The notes beneath the pieces were generated by a model. That model saw only the letters and a list, made by a program, of their open reading frames with translations. It ran no database searches and was not told the DNA's origin. 64,000 nucleotides of DNA from assembly GCA_017311185.1 (NCBI GenBank), contig JAESUZ010001746.1, positions 310,001-374,000 of the forward strand. The letters are read 5' to 3'. Shown here piece by piece: positions 12,430 through 23,253 of the stretch (its first letter is position 1; each line of letters opens with the position of its first letter). The stretch comes from Proteles cristata cristata (lineage: Eukaryota; Chordata; Mammalia; Carnivora; Hyaenidae). Made by a program: the position numbers and the translations under genes.

Positions 12430-13090
12430 AATTTACTTTTTTAAAAAAATGTTATTTAAATACAAGTTAGCTAATATGTAGTGTAATAATGGTTTTAGGA
12501 GTAGAATTTAGTGATTCATCACTTGCAGATAACAGCCAGTGCTCATCCCAAGGACTGCCCTCCTTAATGCCTAGCATCCATTTAGCCCAAACCCCACAGC
12601 AACCCTGTTTACTCCCTGTGTTTCAGAGTCTCTTATGGTTTGCCTCCTTCTTTGTTTTCATCTTATTTTCCCTTCCTTTCTCCTGTGTTCATTTGTTTTG
12701 TTTCTTAAAATTCCATATATGAGTGAAATCATATGATAATTATCTTTTGCTGACTGACTTATTTGCTTAGCATAATACATTTTAGTTTCATCCACATTGT
12801 GGTAAATGGAAGCTTTCATTCTTTTTGATCACCAATGAAATTTCATTATATGTATAATATATAAATATATATATAAGTATACTAATACACTCATACATAT
12901 ACCTCATCTTGATTCATTCATCAGCCAATGGACACTTGGGGTCTTTCCAAAATTTGGCTATTGTTGATAGTGCTGCTATAAACATTGGGGTACATGTGCC
13001 CCTTCGAATCAGCATTTTTGTATTCTCTGGATAAATACCTAATAGTGCAATTGCTGACTCATAGGGTAGCTCTGTTTTTAATTTTTTGAT
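12430..13090 (-). mobile_element. Carnivore L1 3' end, antisense
   Basis: It starts with a T-rich end and ACAAGTTAGCTAATATGTAG, passes AGTGCTCATCCCAAGGACTG and TGTTTCAGAGTCTCTTATGG, then reaches the complement of the ORF2 C-terminal coding region (TCATCCACATTGTGGTAAAT, CAGCCAATGGACACTTGGGG, GCTGCTATAAACATTGGGGT). A TA microsatellite interrupts it at about 12849-12890. It is truncated at its 5' end, as most L1 copies are. Confidence 0.88.
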
Positions 13091-13549
13091 GTTAATTTAC
13101 TTTTAAGTTTTGATCCTTGACAATATTTATAGATATTCCTCAACAAGTGTAGAAAGAACAAATTATGGGTCATTTTTTCTAACTTAGGAATGTATTAATA
13201 TTATAAAATCAATCACGTATATGTAATTTAAATTTATTCATTAATATATTATGTGTAAATTATGCATTTATATAAAATTATGTATAATATATAAATAAAT
13301 ATGATTTTATTTATTTACTTATATTTCATTTTATGTTTCCCTATAAAAATAACACAATATCCCACTGGTACACAGAGGTATACATATCCAGAGTTTAAAC
13401 AGCTGGCATGATTGTGTCAATATCTGTTTTGAATTATATTTTGAATATATACCTCTGTAGTAATTGACTGGTAAATGTTGCGTGTTACTTGAAATCTTAT
13501 AACAAAAAATTGTCTAAAATTGTCTGCTGATAACTATTTTTTTTGTAAT

Positions 13550-13571
13550 CACACACACATACACACACACA

Positions 13572-13612
<41 letters not shown>
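13550..13612. repeat. (CA)n microsatellite
   Basis: The run is interrupted by TA near 13560 and AA near 13573. The uninterrupted part from about 13575 to 13612 is 19 units. Confidence 0.95.
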
Positions 13613-13614
<2 letters not shown>

Positions 13615-13805
13615 CTAATTATTTGCTTCCTCCAAATTCTTTACCCCCAAAGAGTATCAATGTGTTTCAAACTCAAGTGGTTATTTATCTTATATTCAAA
13701 ATAATACTATGGTGAACATAGCCACTTATATTAATTAGAATTAGCAAAGTTTCAACTTTTCAAAATAAAAATCTCTTATTAATATCTTTTAGTCTTAACA
13801 TCTTC

Positions 13806-13846
13806 ACATATATGTATATATATGTGTTATATATGTGTGTATTTTT
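13806..13846. repeat. AT/GT-rich alternating purine-pyrimidine tract
   Basis: A mixed ATATATGT run containing TGTGTGT. Confidence 0.7.
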
Positions 13847-13960
13847 TCTGCACCGAGTACACAAATACTAAAGCAAAGTACTAAGTAAAATGTTTCAAGA
13901 GTTATTCATAGCTTTAGCAAGTTATTTTCATTTGCTGCCTGAATACAATAAGTGTTTTGT

Positions 13961-14178
13961 GTTTTTTTTAATATTTTATTTATTTTTGAGAGAGAGATAG
14001 AGACAGCATGAGCAGGGGAGGATCAGAGAGAGAGGGAGACACAGAATCTGAAGCAGGCTTTAGGCTCTGATCTAGCTGTAAGCACAGAGCCTGATGCAAG
14101 GCTCAAATCCACGAACCATGACATCATGACCTAAGCTGAAGTCGGCCGCTTAGCCGACTGAACTACCCAAGTGTCCCT
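13961..14178 (-). mobile_element. CAN-SINE
   Basis: An antisense copy at moderate divergence. TSD CAATAAGTGTTT at 13947-13958 is matched by CAATAAGTGTGTTT at 14179-14192. It retains the complement of the B box in altered form (GGCTCAAATCC). Confidence 0.93.
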
Positions 14179-14192
14179 CAATAAGTGTGTTT

Positions 14193-15017
14193 AAAATAAT
14201 TTATTTTAAAGAGTTCAAGAAGCTTTCATTATGTAATTTGAATTCCTGATGACATACGTTTTTTATAGTCTGTATTCTCATTCAAATAAGGATAGCATGA
14301 TAGAAAATGCAAAAAAAAAGTATATTTTGTGAATCATTTCTTCAATCCTTATAGAACATGGTGTTCTACTGATCTTGAAGACAAATGAGAATTTTACATG
14401 AGATTATATTCAAAATAGCACTATTTAGTTTAAGACTTTGATCAGTTAGCCCTGGAGGTCAAAAAGTGATAGTTAGCCAATTTTTTTCTGTCACCAGCAA
14501 TTTTAGTCATATGATTATGAATAGTTGTGACATGTTAATCTAGCATTGATTAGACTATGAAATGTCATTATGAAATGGAGTTAATAATCTATAGAGGCAT
14601 TTTTTAATCAAAGTAGAACATTGAGAGGTATTAAAGGAATAGAAGCACAAGATTTGAAATTAGTATGTTTGTATTCAATGGGCACAATTTGGATCACTTT
14701 TATCTACATTTTTATATGTGAAGTGTCAAACATTTCTTCAATTAAAAAGAAAAGAAAACATATATTAAAATATATTTTATATATAAGGAATATAAAGATG
14801 TTTTATTTGAGGAACATTAGGCATTTCATTTTACTGCCTCATGTGTGTGTGTGTGTGTTTCAATGTCTTCAGTTGAAATGAGAGTAGTCTACTTGCATAA
14901 TAATATATGTATCATATGCAGCAAGACCTCATAGGATTCTAACAGTATTTCTAGAGTATGAAAAAGTATATTGTTATCTATATGGAAAATATGTACATTG
15001 ATTATGACGGTAGGTAA
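14193..15017. other. AT-rich unassigned sequence
   Basis: No gene seen. A short (TG)7 run lies near 14844-14858. The 86-codon frame at 14621-14881 is low-complexity Lys/Ile-rich translation. Confidence 0.5.
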
Positions 15018-15034
15018 GATTTTCAATTTTTTAA

Positions 15035-15061
15035 AAATTATTTTCAACATTTTTATTTATT

Positions 15062-15100
<39 letters not shown>

Positions 15101-15270
15101 ACATGAATAGGGGGTGGGGCAGAGAGAGAGAAAAATGCAGAATCTGAAGCAGGCTCCAGACTCTGAGCTGTCAGTACAGAACTCAATGTGGGGCTGGAAC
15201 CCATGGACCACGAGATCATGACCTGAGCTGAAGTCAGACGCTTACCCGATTGAGCCACCGAGGTGCCCCT
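15035..15270 (-). mobile_element. CAN-SINE
   Basis: An antisense copy with a (GA)n run at 15064-15097 and the head complement GCCACCGAGGTGCCCC. An imperfect TSD (AGATTTTCAATTTTTTAA versus AGATTGTCAGTTTTTTAA) lies at about 15017-15034 and 15271-15288. Confidence 0.93.
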
Positions 15271-15288
15271 AGATTGTCAGTTTTTTAA

Positions 15289-15818
15289 GTCAACATAAAG
15301 TTATTGTTAAAATACTTAATATGAAGTATCCATGTTGTCGTAAAAGCTAAGCAAATAAAATGAAGAAAAAAACAACTAGGGTAATATACTTTTAAAATAA
15401 CTAACAATACCTTATGCCTGAGATAAAACTTACCATGAATTTATCTGTACAAGTTTGATGTGACTAGAAGTAAAATGTTCAACTCTAAAAAGTTGCAAGG
15501 TATTTGTCTTTCTGACGGTTTCTTGGCTAGTTTGAAAAGACATTATAACTAAAAAAAAAAAAAAAATACCCACATGTTATATAAATTATCATTACCTTGT
15601 TTTTAAATGTTGTTTAAGCTCACAGGAAATGAGAGAATTTCCAAAGGCAAGATTAACAACAACAAAAATAAAAGACAAACACAAATGGGTGAGCAAAACG
15701 TAGAAACAGGCTTCATCATAGGGACCAAATGTCTGTTCTGGGGACATGAGGAATGCTAATATCTACGCTGAAGAATGAGAAATTTGACTTTGAGTCACTA
15801 TAAGAGGAGTCAGCAATT
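15289..15818. other. Unassigned sequence
   Basis: Nothing recognised apart from an A run at 15551-15566. Confidence 0.5.
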
Positions 15819-15832
15819 AAAATTGAAGCATA

Positions 15833-16065
15833 GGGGTGCCTGGGTGGCTTAGTCGGTTAAGCGTCCGACTTTCTCTTAGGTCATGATCTCGCGGTTCGTG
15901 GGTTCGGCGTCGGGCTCTGTGCTGACTGCCAGCTCAGAGCCTGGGGGCTGTTTCAGTCTGTGACTCCCTCTCTCTCTGATCCTCCCCTGCTCACGCTGTC
16001 TCTCTCTCTCTCTCTCTCTCTCTCCTAGAAGTAAATAAAACATTAAAAAAAAAGTTTAAAGAAAT
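15833..16065 (+). mobile_element. CAN-SINE, young subtype
   Basis: Near-consensus: GGGTGCCTGGGTGGCTTAG, TCCGACTTTCTCTTAGG and a CTCCTAGAAGTAAATAAA tail. The B-box region has a small deletion (GGGTTCGGCGTCGGG lacks GAGCCCC). An exact 14-bp TSD (AAAATTGAAGCATA) lies at 15819-15832 and 16066-16079. Confidence 0.97.
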
Positions 16066-16115
16066 AAAATTGAAGCATATATGTTATTTGTTCTAAAAAG
16101 AAGACAGACCTGCAA

Positions 16116-16139
16116 AAAACAAACAAACAAACAAACAAC
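16116..16139. repeat. (AAAC)n microsatellite
   Basis: About six AAAC units. Confidence 0.9.
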
Positions 16140-16157
16140 CTATCAGAGAAAGACTTC

Positions 16158-16220
16158 AAGAATAAAATTCTTGAATTTTTAAGAATAAAATTCAAGAATA
16201 AAATTCACAAATAAAATTTG
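16158..16220. repeat. Short tandem array of an AAGAATAAAATTC-like unit
   Basis: Four related units (AAGAATAAAATTC three times, then an ACAAATAAAATTT version) are spaced 13-23 bp apart. The next SINE inserted at the last unit, and its right TSD is another AATAAAA copy at 16451. Confidence 0.75.
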
Positions 16221-16222
16221 TG

Positions 16223-16450
16223 GAGTGCCTGGGTGGCTCATTCAGTTGAGCATCTGGCTTTGGCTCAGGTCATGACCTCACGGTTCGTGGGTTTGAGCCC
16301 TGCATTGGGCTCTGTGCTGAAAGCTCAGAGCCTGGATCCTGCTTCGGATTCTGTGTCTCCCTCTCTCTCTGACCTTTCCCTGCTCACGCTGTCTCTCTCT
16401 CTCTCTATCTCAAAAATAAATGAAAATATCAAAAGAATTAAAAAAAAAAG
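16223..16450 (+). mobile_element. CAN-SINE
   Basis: A full-length copy with GTGCCTGGGTGGCTCATTCA, an intact GTCATGACCTCACGG stretch, B box GGTTTGAGCCC and an A-rich tail. The TSD is AATAAAATTTG at 16210-16220 versus AATAAAACTTG at 16451-16461. Confidence 0.95.
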
Positions 16451-16539
16451 AATAAAACTTGTTTTTCTTTACTTTTAAAAGTGTAATAAAAAGATAATAA
16501 TCATTTTTCCTGAGAAAACCCAAGATGAAAAATTGAAAG

Positions 16540-16785
16540 AATGGCTCTCCAAATGTACAGATAAATTATGGTGTATTCATATGATGGAATATTGTATAGT
16601 CATGAGCAAAAACATATTGTTCCACACAACAGCATGGTTGAATGGTAGAAATCTTAAAAGAACAGGAGGTTAAGATCTGTATCATCCAGTTTTAGGAAGT
16701 TTGAGCAATAGCAGACCAAATTGATGCTATTAGTAGTCAGAAGAAGGGTTATCTTGGAAAGAGATGACTGGAAAGCTTCCAATAT
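16540..16785 (+). mobile_element. Old L1 3' end fragment
   Basis: The stretch with AATTATGGTGTATTCATATG, ATGGAATATTGTATAGTCAT, TTGATGCTATTAGTAGTCAG and AAGGGTTATCTTGGAAAGAG matches the 3' untranslated part of old L1 copies. It is cut on the right by the SINE at 16786. Confidence 0.7.
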
Positions 16786-16996
16786 TGGGCATTTGGGTGG
16801 CTCAGTTAGTTGAGAGTCTGATTTCGGCTCAGGTCATGATCTCATGGTATGTGAGTTCAAGCCCAGAGTTATGCTCTGTGCTGACAGCTCGGAGCCTGGA
16901 GCCTGCTTCAGATTCTGTGTCTCCCTCTCTTTCTGACCCTCCCCCACTCTTTTCCTCTCTCTCTCAAAAATAAATAAACATTAAGAAAAGTTTTTG
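16786..16996 (+). mobile_element. CAN-SINE
   Basis: A full-length copy: GGGCATTTGGGTGGCTCAG, GGCTCAGGTCATGATCTCAT, CTGACAGCTCGGAGCCTGG, CT region and AAAAATAAATAAACATTAAG tail. Confidence 0.95.
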
Positions 16997-17004
16997 TTAT
17001 GTTA

Positions 17005-17090
17005 AAAATATTACATTTCTTTATTTGGATACTGGCTGCACAGGAAAGTTTAATTTATGAAAATTCATCCACATGTACATTTACGACCTG
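17005..17090 (-). mobile_element. L1 3' UTR fragment
   Basis: Read as complement, it contains TGAATTTTCATAAATTAAAC, CCTGTGCAGCCAGTATCC and AAGAAATGTAATATT, a pattern known from old L1 3' UTRs. Confidence 0.5.
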
Positions 17091-17916
17091 CACACATTTC
17101 AGTATATATATTACCATTCTATAAAGCTTTGCTTAAATAAAAAGGGAAGACTTCAATATAAATTATGGTATAAATGATTATATGAATTTGGTATTACTAC
17201 TGGATCCATTAGTCATGGCTATATTTCCATTTATGGACCTCTACTATCCACTCTGCTCAATGGGTTGCAAGAGGTTTGATTTCAGATTCACAATTAAAGA
17301 CCCAACACAAAATAGGTATCACCCCTGCTTTAAGTTGACTTAGTATTTCCAAAGAATTTATTATAGGAAATAATGCAGCATTCAAAGCAACAGTATAACA
17401 TAATTTTGAGACTCCCAGGTGCAAGTTTCAACCCTCTAAGAGTTTGACATGTGGTTATGATAAATGAGGTAGAATATTTGTTCACACTTATCAGTGTTGG
17501 CTTGCCAATTTTAAGCTGGCCAGAATTTACCCACACACATAACCTGAGTGAAGAGCTCACCTGACCACTCTTAATGTGATCAGACTTTCTTCCTGTCAAG
17601 GTGTACTGCTCGAGCATGGCCAGTTTCCTGGAAAATAGCTCCCTCTTGTGTCCTTATCTACATTAACAAATCCTTATTATACCCAAGGTGAGCCTCCAGA
17701 AAAATCCTTTCCACTTCCAGTCAATACCATTCCAGCTTCCAAAGTTCCTACTACTTTGGGACCAGTGATAGGTGGCTGAATCATCAAAAGTGCTGAGTAT
17801 GTTTGGTGATGGCAAAATTCAAGTAAATTATATGTATCAAGTGATGTATCACATGGGCAATTGTCAACTGACCATATTCAAAGATATATTTCAAGGTGCA
17901 TTTCAGTCAGTATACA
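17091..17916. other. Unassigned sequence of moderate complexity
   Basis: Frames of 95 codons (minus, 17330-17617) and about 50 non-repeat codons (plus, from 17772) are present. I recognise no protein and neither shows a domain. An old processed pseudogene or unlisted repeat is possible. Confidence 0.45.
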
Positions 17917-17934
17917 GAAAGAAAAAAAGAAAAA

Positions 17935-17997
<63 letters not shown>

Positions 17998-18024
17998 GAG
18001 AAAAGAAAAAAAAAAGAAAAAGAA
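17917..18024. repeat. (GAAA)n tetranucleotide microsatellite
   Basis: About 15 perfect GAAA units run from roughly 17936 to 17996 within a longer purine-only tract of about 108 bp. A homopurine-homopyrimidine tract of this kind can form triplex DNA and is usually highly variable in length. Confidence 0.95.
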
Positions 18025-18425
18025 ACAGCTTCCCATAATTGTCTTTTCTGAAATTCAAGAAACAAATCATCACTGATCTGTAGCCATTATATGGCTGATA
18101 GAAACTGACATAAGAGAGGCAGAGATAATTATTTTGCCTTTGCACCCATTCAATTGTCTAAAAAGGTGTCATCTTGGTTCATATCCATATCATGTAACAG
18201 CTGCTCACTAACAGTCATAAACCATACAGCAATTCCAAGATATTATTTATTTTAAGGTTATAAAAAGGTTACAGTCTAATTGTAACATACTATTTAAGTC
18301 AAAAATGCTACAGAAATGATAAATTCACCTGCTATTAATCAGTAGAACCTCAAGAAATCTTGGTTGATGTGTTTTCTCCGATGATTCAAGTGGTTTGGGA
18401 ATAAAACTTATAATTTAGCTTCAGA
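18025..18425. other. Unassigned sequence
   Basis: No gene or repeat recognised. Confidence 0.5.
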
Positions 18426-18436
18426 TAGATTATCCT

Positions 18437-18678
18437 TCACTTTTTTGAAAAAAAATTGTTTATTTATTTTTGAGAAAAAGAGAGAAAGAGAGAGAGCGAG
18501 AGAGAGATAACGCACAGGGGAGGGGAAGTGAAAGAGGGAGACAGAACATCTCAAGTGGGACTTTTCTGCTGTCAGCATGGAGCCCTACCCAGGGCTGAAA
18601 CCCACAGCACAAGGAGATCATGGCCTGAGGTGAAATCAAGAGTTGGATGCTTGACTGACTGAGCCAACAAGGTGCCCC
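18437..18678 (-). mobile_element. CAN-SINE, diverged
   Basis: An antisense copy with head complement GCCAACAAGGTGCCCC. The TSD is TAGATTATCCT (18426-18436) versus TAGATTCTCCT (18679-18689). The B-box complement is degraded (GGCTGAAACCC). Confidence 0.92.
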
Positions 18679-18760
18679 TAGATTCTCCTTTTTATGAAAA
18701 AGAAATTTTAGACTTCTCCCCACTTTGAACATAACTCAGCACCACATCTAAAAGAAATGG

Positions 18761-18794
18761 CAATAAATAAATAAATAATAAATAAATAATAAAA
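18761..18794. repeat. (AAAT)n microsatellite
   Basis: AATAAATAAATAAATAATAA-type run. Confidence 0.85.
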
Positions 18795-19092
18795 CACCTT
18801 ATCTTGCTTTGTGAAATGAAGTCAGAGAAGACATGATAATTTCCTTTTCTCAGTTCCTTAACCATCTGTTAAGCTACAATTTCTTCCTCTCCTCACCCCC
18901 ACGTACTACTGTACATTAACTCAATTTTGTAATCCAGGTTGTGATCCTAGAAACTTATGGGAATAACCTTAGTATAGCTTCCATTGTGCGTATTTTCAGT
19001 AAGAAGGACTATGTTTTATAATGTAATGAATCTCGAATAACAAACTGAATAAAATTATCAACACTTCTTATTTTAAAATTAACAGCGTTTCT
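18795..19092. other. Unassigned sequence
   Basis: Nothing recognised. Confidence 0.5.
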
Positions 19093-19113
19093 TTAAAACA
19101 TGTGTGTTCTATT

Positions 19114-19327
19114 TTTTTTTTAATATTTTTATTTATTTCTAGGAGAGAGAGAGAGACAGCGTGAGCAGGGGAGGGTCAGAGAGAGAGGGAGTCACAGACT
19201 GAAACAGGCTCCAGGCTCTGTGCTGCTAGTCAGCACAGAGCCTGACGTGGGGCTCGAACCCACGAACCGCGAGATCATGACCTAAGAGAAAGTCGGACGC
19301 TTAACCTACTAAGCCACCCAGGCGCCC
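19114..19327 (-). mobile_element. CAN-SINE, young subtype
   Basis: An antisense, near-consensus copy (CTAGGAGAGAG tail junction, GAAAGTCGGACGC, CCCAGGCGCCC). A perfect 21-bp TSD lies at 19093-19113 and 19328-19348, beginning TTAAAACATGTG. It is one of the longest intact TSDs in the window and points to recent insertion. Confidence 0.98.
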
Positions 19328-19867
19328 TTAAAACATGTGTGTTCTATTGAACATGTTTTTTTTAGATTTACAAAAAAAGAAGATGAATGATGAGGAAGAG
19401 GAGGAAGAAGAAGAAAAGAAATATGAACATAGTACAAAGAGTTCCCATGTATCTCATATCCAGATTACCCTATTATCTTAAATTAGAATAGTGTATTTGT
19501 CAATATTAATTAACCAATGTTGAGGCATTATTATTAACAGCAATTCATTCTTTTTTCAAAAACTATTTACTTAGCTCTTACTAACCTACCGTTTTCAATT
19601 CTAAGGTACCATCCAGAATACCATATTTAATTTAATAGTTTTTCTCCTTAAGATACTTTCAACTATGATGGTGACAGACTTTTCTTGTTTTCATTGACCT
19701 TGATATTTTCAAGAAAGCTGCTGAGGTATTTGGTACGATGCTCCTCCATAGAAAATTTCCTGATATTTTTCTCAGGAATAAACTAGAGTTTTGGATTTGG
19801 GGAAGGAAAACTCTAGAAGTAAAATGCCATTGTCATTACATTAAGGTACGTACTAGAAACATGGCTT

Positions 19868-20169
19868 TGTGACAAACAAGAGAAGCACCAGGGTGGCTCA
19901 GTTGGTTAAGCATCCAATTCTAGATTTCAGCTCAGGTCATGATCACAAGGTCATGAGATTGAGTCCCAGGTTGGGATCTGCATTGGGCATGGAGCCTGCT
20001 TGAGATTCTCACTCTCCTTCTCCCACTGCCCACGCCCCATCTGCACATGTGTGTGCTTTCACTCTCTCAAAAAAAAAAAAAAGAAAAGAAAAGAAAAAAA
20101 GAAAGAAAAAGAAAAGAAAGAAAGAGAAAAGAAAAATGGAAGGAAAAGAAAAAAGAGAAAAAATTAGAC
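19868..20169 (+). mobile_element. CAN-SINE, older type, with long (GAAA/AAAAG) tail
   Basis: The head is AGAAGCACCAGGGTGGCTCA, with the TTCTAGATTTCAGCTCAGG and TTGGGATCTGCATTGGGCAT variants of older carnivore SINEs. The tail at 20068-20165 has become a purine tract of about 100 bp. AGAAACATGGCTT occurs on both sides (19855-19867 and 20170-20182) as a candidate TSD, although about 13 extra bases separate the left copy from the head. Confidence 0.88.
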
Positions 20170-20851
20170 AGAAACATGGCTTAACATTGCTAATATTAAC
20201 CTTGATAACCTAGTATTTTTGTCATGTTTCTCCACTGTCACACTAATCTTCTTGCCCTCACACCCTTTCTATTCTATACACTTTGGAAACAGTCATTATG
20301 GACAGCCCATACCTGAGGCATGCTTCACCTCCTTAGGGGTGATGAATCTACATAAATCTACATTAGTTGGAAATTATCTGTAAAAGAAATTTGTCTATTT
20401 CACACCACTAATTTATTGAATCGTAATTGTAACTCTATGGGCCTCTGGATATATATTTTATATTAAGGATTATAATGCAACTCTATTTTATTTTGTTCCT
20501 TAGATTTTCTAGCTTTAATTAGTGAGAACTCTTTCGTTGCTTCTGTGCTTCTTTGGCATACTGCCATTGTTGTTTCTTCTACTTTGAGAAACACTTCCTC
20601 AATTTGACAATGCAAAGCATGCCAAGCTCATCTTATTTACCTCTGGCCCAAGTCCTAGGATGAGCCATTTCTCCAAAGTCACTGTCTGACTTTTTTTGTT
20701 GTTGTTAGAGACTCAAAGCAGAAACCAGTATCTGTTGCTAAGTGAGTTCATTAAACCTGGGGTATCACTATTTCTAGATATTTTAAGCTAACAGAACAAA
20801 AAAAATGTATGCATATGTACTAATCCATGTATATACACTTTTATATCTATC

Positions 20852-20940
20852 TATGCAATTATATATATATATATATAGAAATGCATATGTGTGTATATAT
20901 ATATACATATGTACACATATGTACACATACATATATTAGG
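20852..20940. repeat. (TA)n/(TATG)n tract
   Basis: A TA run, then mixed TATATGTACACATATG sequence that is locally self-complementary. It lies inside the old L1. Confidence 0.75.
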
Positions 20941-22218
20941 CATTCAGATACATAATAGAAATATAAATGTAGATGTCCTGACATATTTAGAGACAAGCAG
21001 ACAAATATAATCAATATAAACATAAATTCATATGATGTTTCAAACTAGATTATTATAGCCTTCTGTTTTTTTTTATTTTAATTTCTGAAAAATTCTTACA
21101 TCAACAATAAGAAATCTGGCTCCAACTATCTGCCATCCATTTATTTAATTGTTCAATTTCTGTACACATGTACAGTGGTTTCAGAATTATTAAACCATAT
21201 CTCCATGGAGAATAACTTTATTAACTAGTGAAAAATTCTTACATGTAGTTGCTTTAGGTTTTAGCATGATGTACTTCACTGTTTACCAAAGTTACTTAAC
21301 GTCAATAATTTTATCAACCTCCACTTTCAATACAGTTGCTTCATAGATCTATAATTTAGTTAAATTCTTGTGTCACATTTTGGATTCCATCATGGGATCA
21401 CCTGACCCCCTGAATTTTACTCTTTTGTGTATATTAATGTTTATTCTTTAGGCTATAAGTTTGATGAGTATTGATAAACACATCATGTTTCCACTATTAT
21501 AACATTATACAGAGTAATTTCACTGCCCTAAATAGTTCCCTCTGTATTATCTATTCCCATAATCCCCTCTTCAAATCCTGTCAAGTATTATTTGTTTCTT
21601 GTCTTTATTGTTTTACCTTTTACTTAAATGTCGTAAAAACAGAGCCGCACAGTATGTTGACTTTCAGACTGTTTTTTTCTCTTAGCCATATACATTTAAG
21701 ATTCAACCATATCTTTTTATGACTTGACAGCTCATTTATTTTTATTGCTGAATAATACTCCATTTTATGATTCTACCATAGTTAATTCATTCATCTATTG
21801 AAGGACATCTTTGCTGCTTCCGGCTTTTGACCATTATGAATAGTCATTTGCATACAAGTTTTATGTGGACATAAGTTTTCAAATTAGTTAGTATATACTC
21901 AGGTGCACAATTGCTGGGTAATCTGGTAAGATTATATTTTGCTTTGTCAAAATATGCAATCCCATTTTGCAATTCCACCAGTAATTAATGAGTATGCCTC
22001 TTTTTCTGCATTCTTCTCATAAATGTTTATTGTCACTTTTGGGGTTTTATGCATCCTAGAATGGTATAGTATTATCTCTTTGTCATTTTAATTTGCATTT
22101 CATCACAAGTAATGAGCATAGTTTCAGATGCTTATGTGCCATCTGTATATTTTCTGAGCTGAGGTGTCTGTTTAGAATTTGTCCTACCATCTAACTGGAA
22201 TGTCTGCTTCCTTAATAT

Positions 22219-22270
22219 TGATTTTTTTAAAAGTTTATTTATTTATTTTGAGAGAGGGAGAGGGGCGAAA

Positions 22271-22301
<31 letters not shown>

Positions 22302-22420
22302 CAAGCAGGCCCAACACTCATCATGGAGACTAATGCAGAGCTCCATCCCACAAACCGTGAAATCATGACCTGAGTCAAAATCAAGAGTAAGATACTTAAC
22401 CAACTGAGCCACCTAGGTTG
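22219..22420 (-). mobile_element. CAN-SINE, diverged
   Basis: An antisense copy with a (GA)n run at 22273-22297. Its body matches a diverged older copy and its head complement CTGAGCCACCTAGGTTGGCT is decayed. It sits inside the antisense L1, whose ORF2-complement sequence resumes at about 22421. Confidence 0.88.
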
Positions 22421-22893
22421 GCTATTCAACCTATTGTTGAATTTTAAGAGTTCTTTGCATATTTGGACCCAAGAGTTCTTTGTATATATTTGGAGTTTTT
22501 TGTAAAATATGTGTTTTAAAAATATTTTCTCATAGTGTATGTCTTCTTTATTCACTCTTTAATAGAGCCTGTTGTGAAATTTTTAATTTAGTATATTCCA
22601 ATGAAACAAATTTTTTCATATACACACTTTTGATATTGTAATAACAACTCACCCAGAAAGCCTGAAGATATGTAAAATTTACTCTATGTTTTCTTATAAA
22701 AGTTTACAATTTTACATTTTACATTTACGTCTTTGATCTATTTTGAGTTAAAACTTGTATAACTCGTAAGAGATCTACATAGGGTAACTTGTTTTGGATG
22801 TACAATTGTCCCAATACCATTCGTTAAAAACGTTAGGGGAAAATCAACTAATTTTACACCATTAAGTACAATGTTAGCTATAAAAGTTTATAG

Positions 22894-22894
<1 letters not shown>

Positions 22895-22939
<45 letters not shown>
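22895..22939. repeat. (TG)22 microsatellite
   Basis: Uninterrupted TG dinucleotides, long enough to be length-polymorphic. Confidence 0.97.
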
Positions 22940-22942
<3 letters not shown>

Positions 22943-23037
22943 ATCCAGCTGTTTCAGTTCCTCTCTATTCCCAGTTTGCTGAGATTTGTTTTTTCATCAT
23001 GAATGAATATTGATTTTGTCACAAGAGCAGAAGATTT

Positions 23038-23253
23038 GGGACGCCTGGGTGGCTTAGTCGGTTAAGCGTCCGATTTTCGCTTAGGTCATGATCTCGCAGT
23101 TCATGGGTTCGAGCCCCGCATCGGGCTCTGTGCTGACTGCCAGCTCAGAGCCTGGAGCCTGTTTCAGAGTCTGTGACTCCCTCTCTCTCTGACCCTCCCC
23201 TGCTCACGCTGGCTCTCTCTCTCCTAGAAATAAATCAAAAACATTAAAAAAAA
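23038..23253 (+). mobile_element. CAN-SINE, young subtype
   Basis: A near-consensus copy: GGGACGCCTGGGTGGCTTAG, GATTTTCGCTTAGGTCATGA, B box GGTTCGAGCCC and CTCCTAGAAATAAA tail. The TSD is short and imperfect (AGAAGATTT versus AAGAGATTT). Confidence 0.96.

Larger units (their letters stand above)
19349..22860 (-). mobile_element. Decayed L1 (long 3' UTR into ORF2), antisense, with nested SINEs
   Basis: About 3.5 kb follows the complement of an old L1. The 3' UTR motifs run in order: GAGTTCCCATGTATCTC, GACAGACTTTTCTTGTTTTC, TTTTCTCAGGAATAAACTAG, TCTCCACTGTCAC, CCTAGGATGAGCCATTTCTC. Then come ORF2-complement motifs (AATAATACTCCATTTTATGA, TTTTAATTTGCATTTCATCA, TTTTGAGTTAAAACTTGTAT). SINEs at 19868-20169 and 22219-22420 and an AT microsatellite at 20852-20940 interrupt it. 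It is non-functional. The join of UTR and ORF2 near 21080-21720 is inferred. Confidence 0.75.

Noticed and set aside
17330..17617. 95-codon minus frame as a possible processed pseudogene
   Set aside because: I could not match it to any protein family and there is no poly-A or TSD evidence. Left as unassigned.
17772..18145. Lys/Arg-rich and Phe/Leu/Ser-rich frames on both strands
   Set aside because: They translate the GAAA microsatellite in several frames.
22235..22555. 106-codon minus frame
   Set aside because: It crosses a SINE and old L1 sequence, and the reading is accidental.
23038..23120. tRNA gene-like sequence (A and B boxes)
   Set aside because: The tRNA-Lys-related heads of the SINEs contain pol III boxes but no complete cloverleaf, and each is followed by the SINE body and tail. 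They are not tRNA genes.
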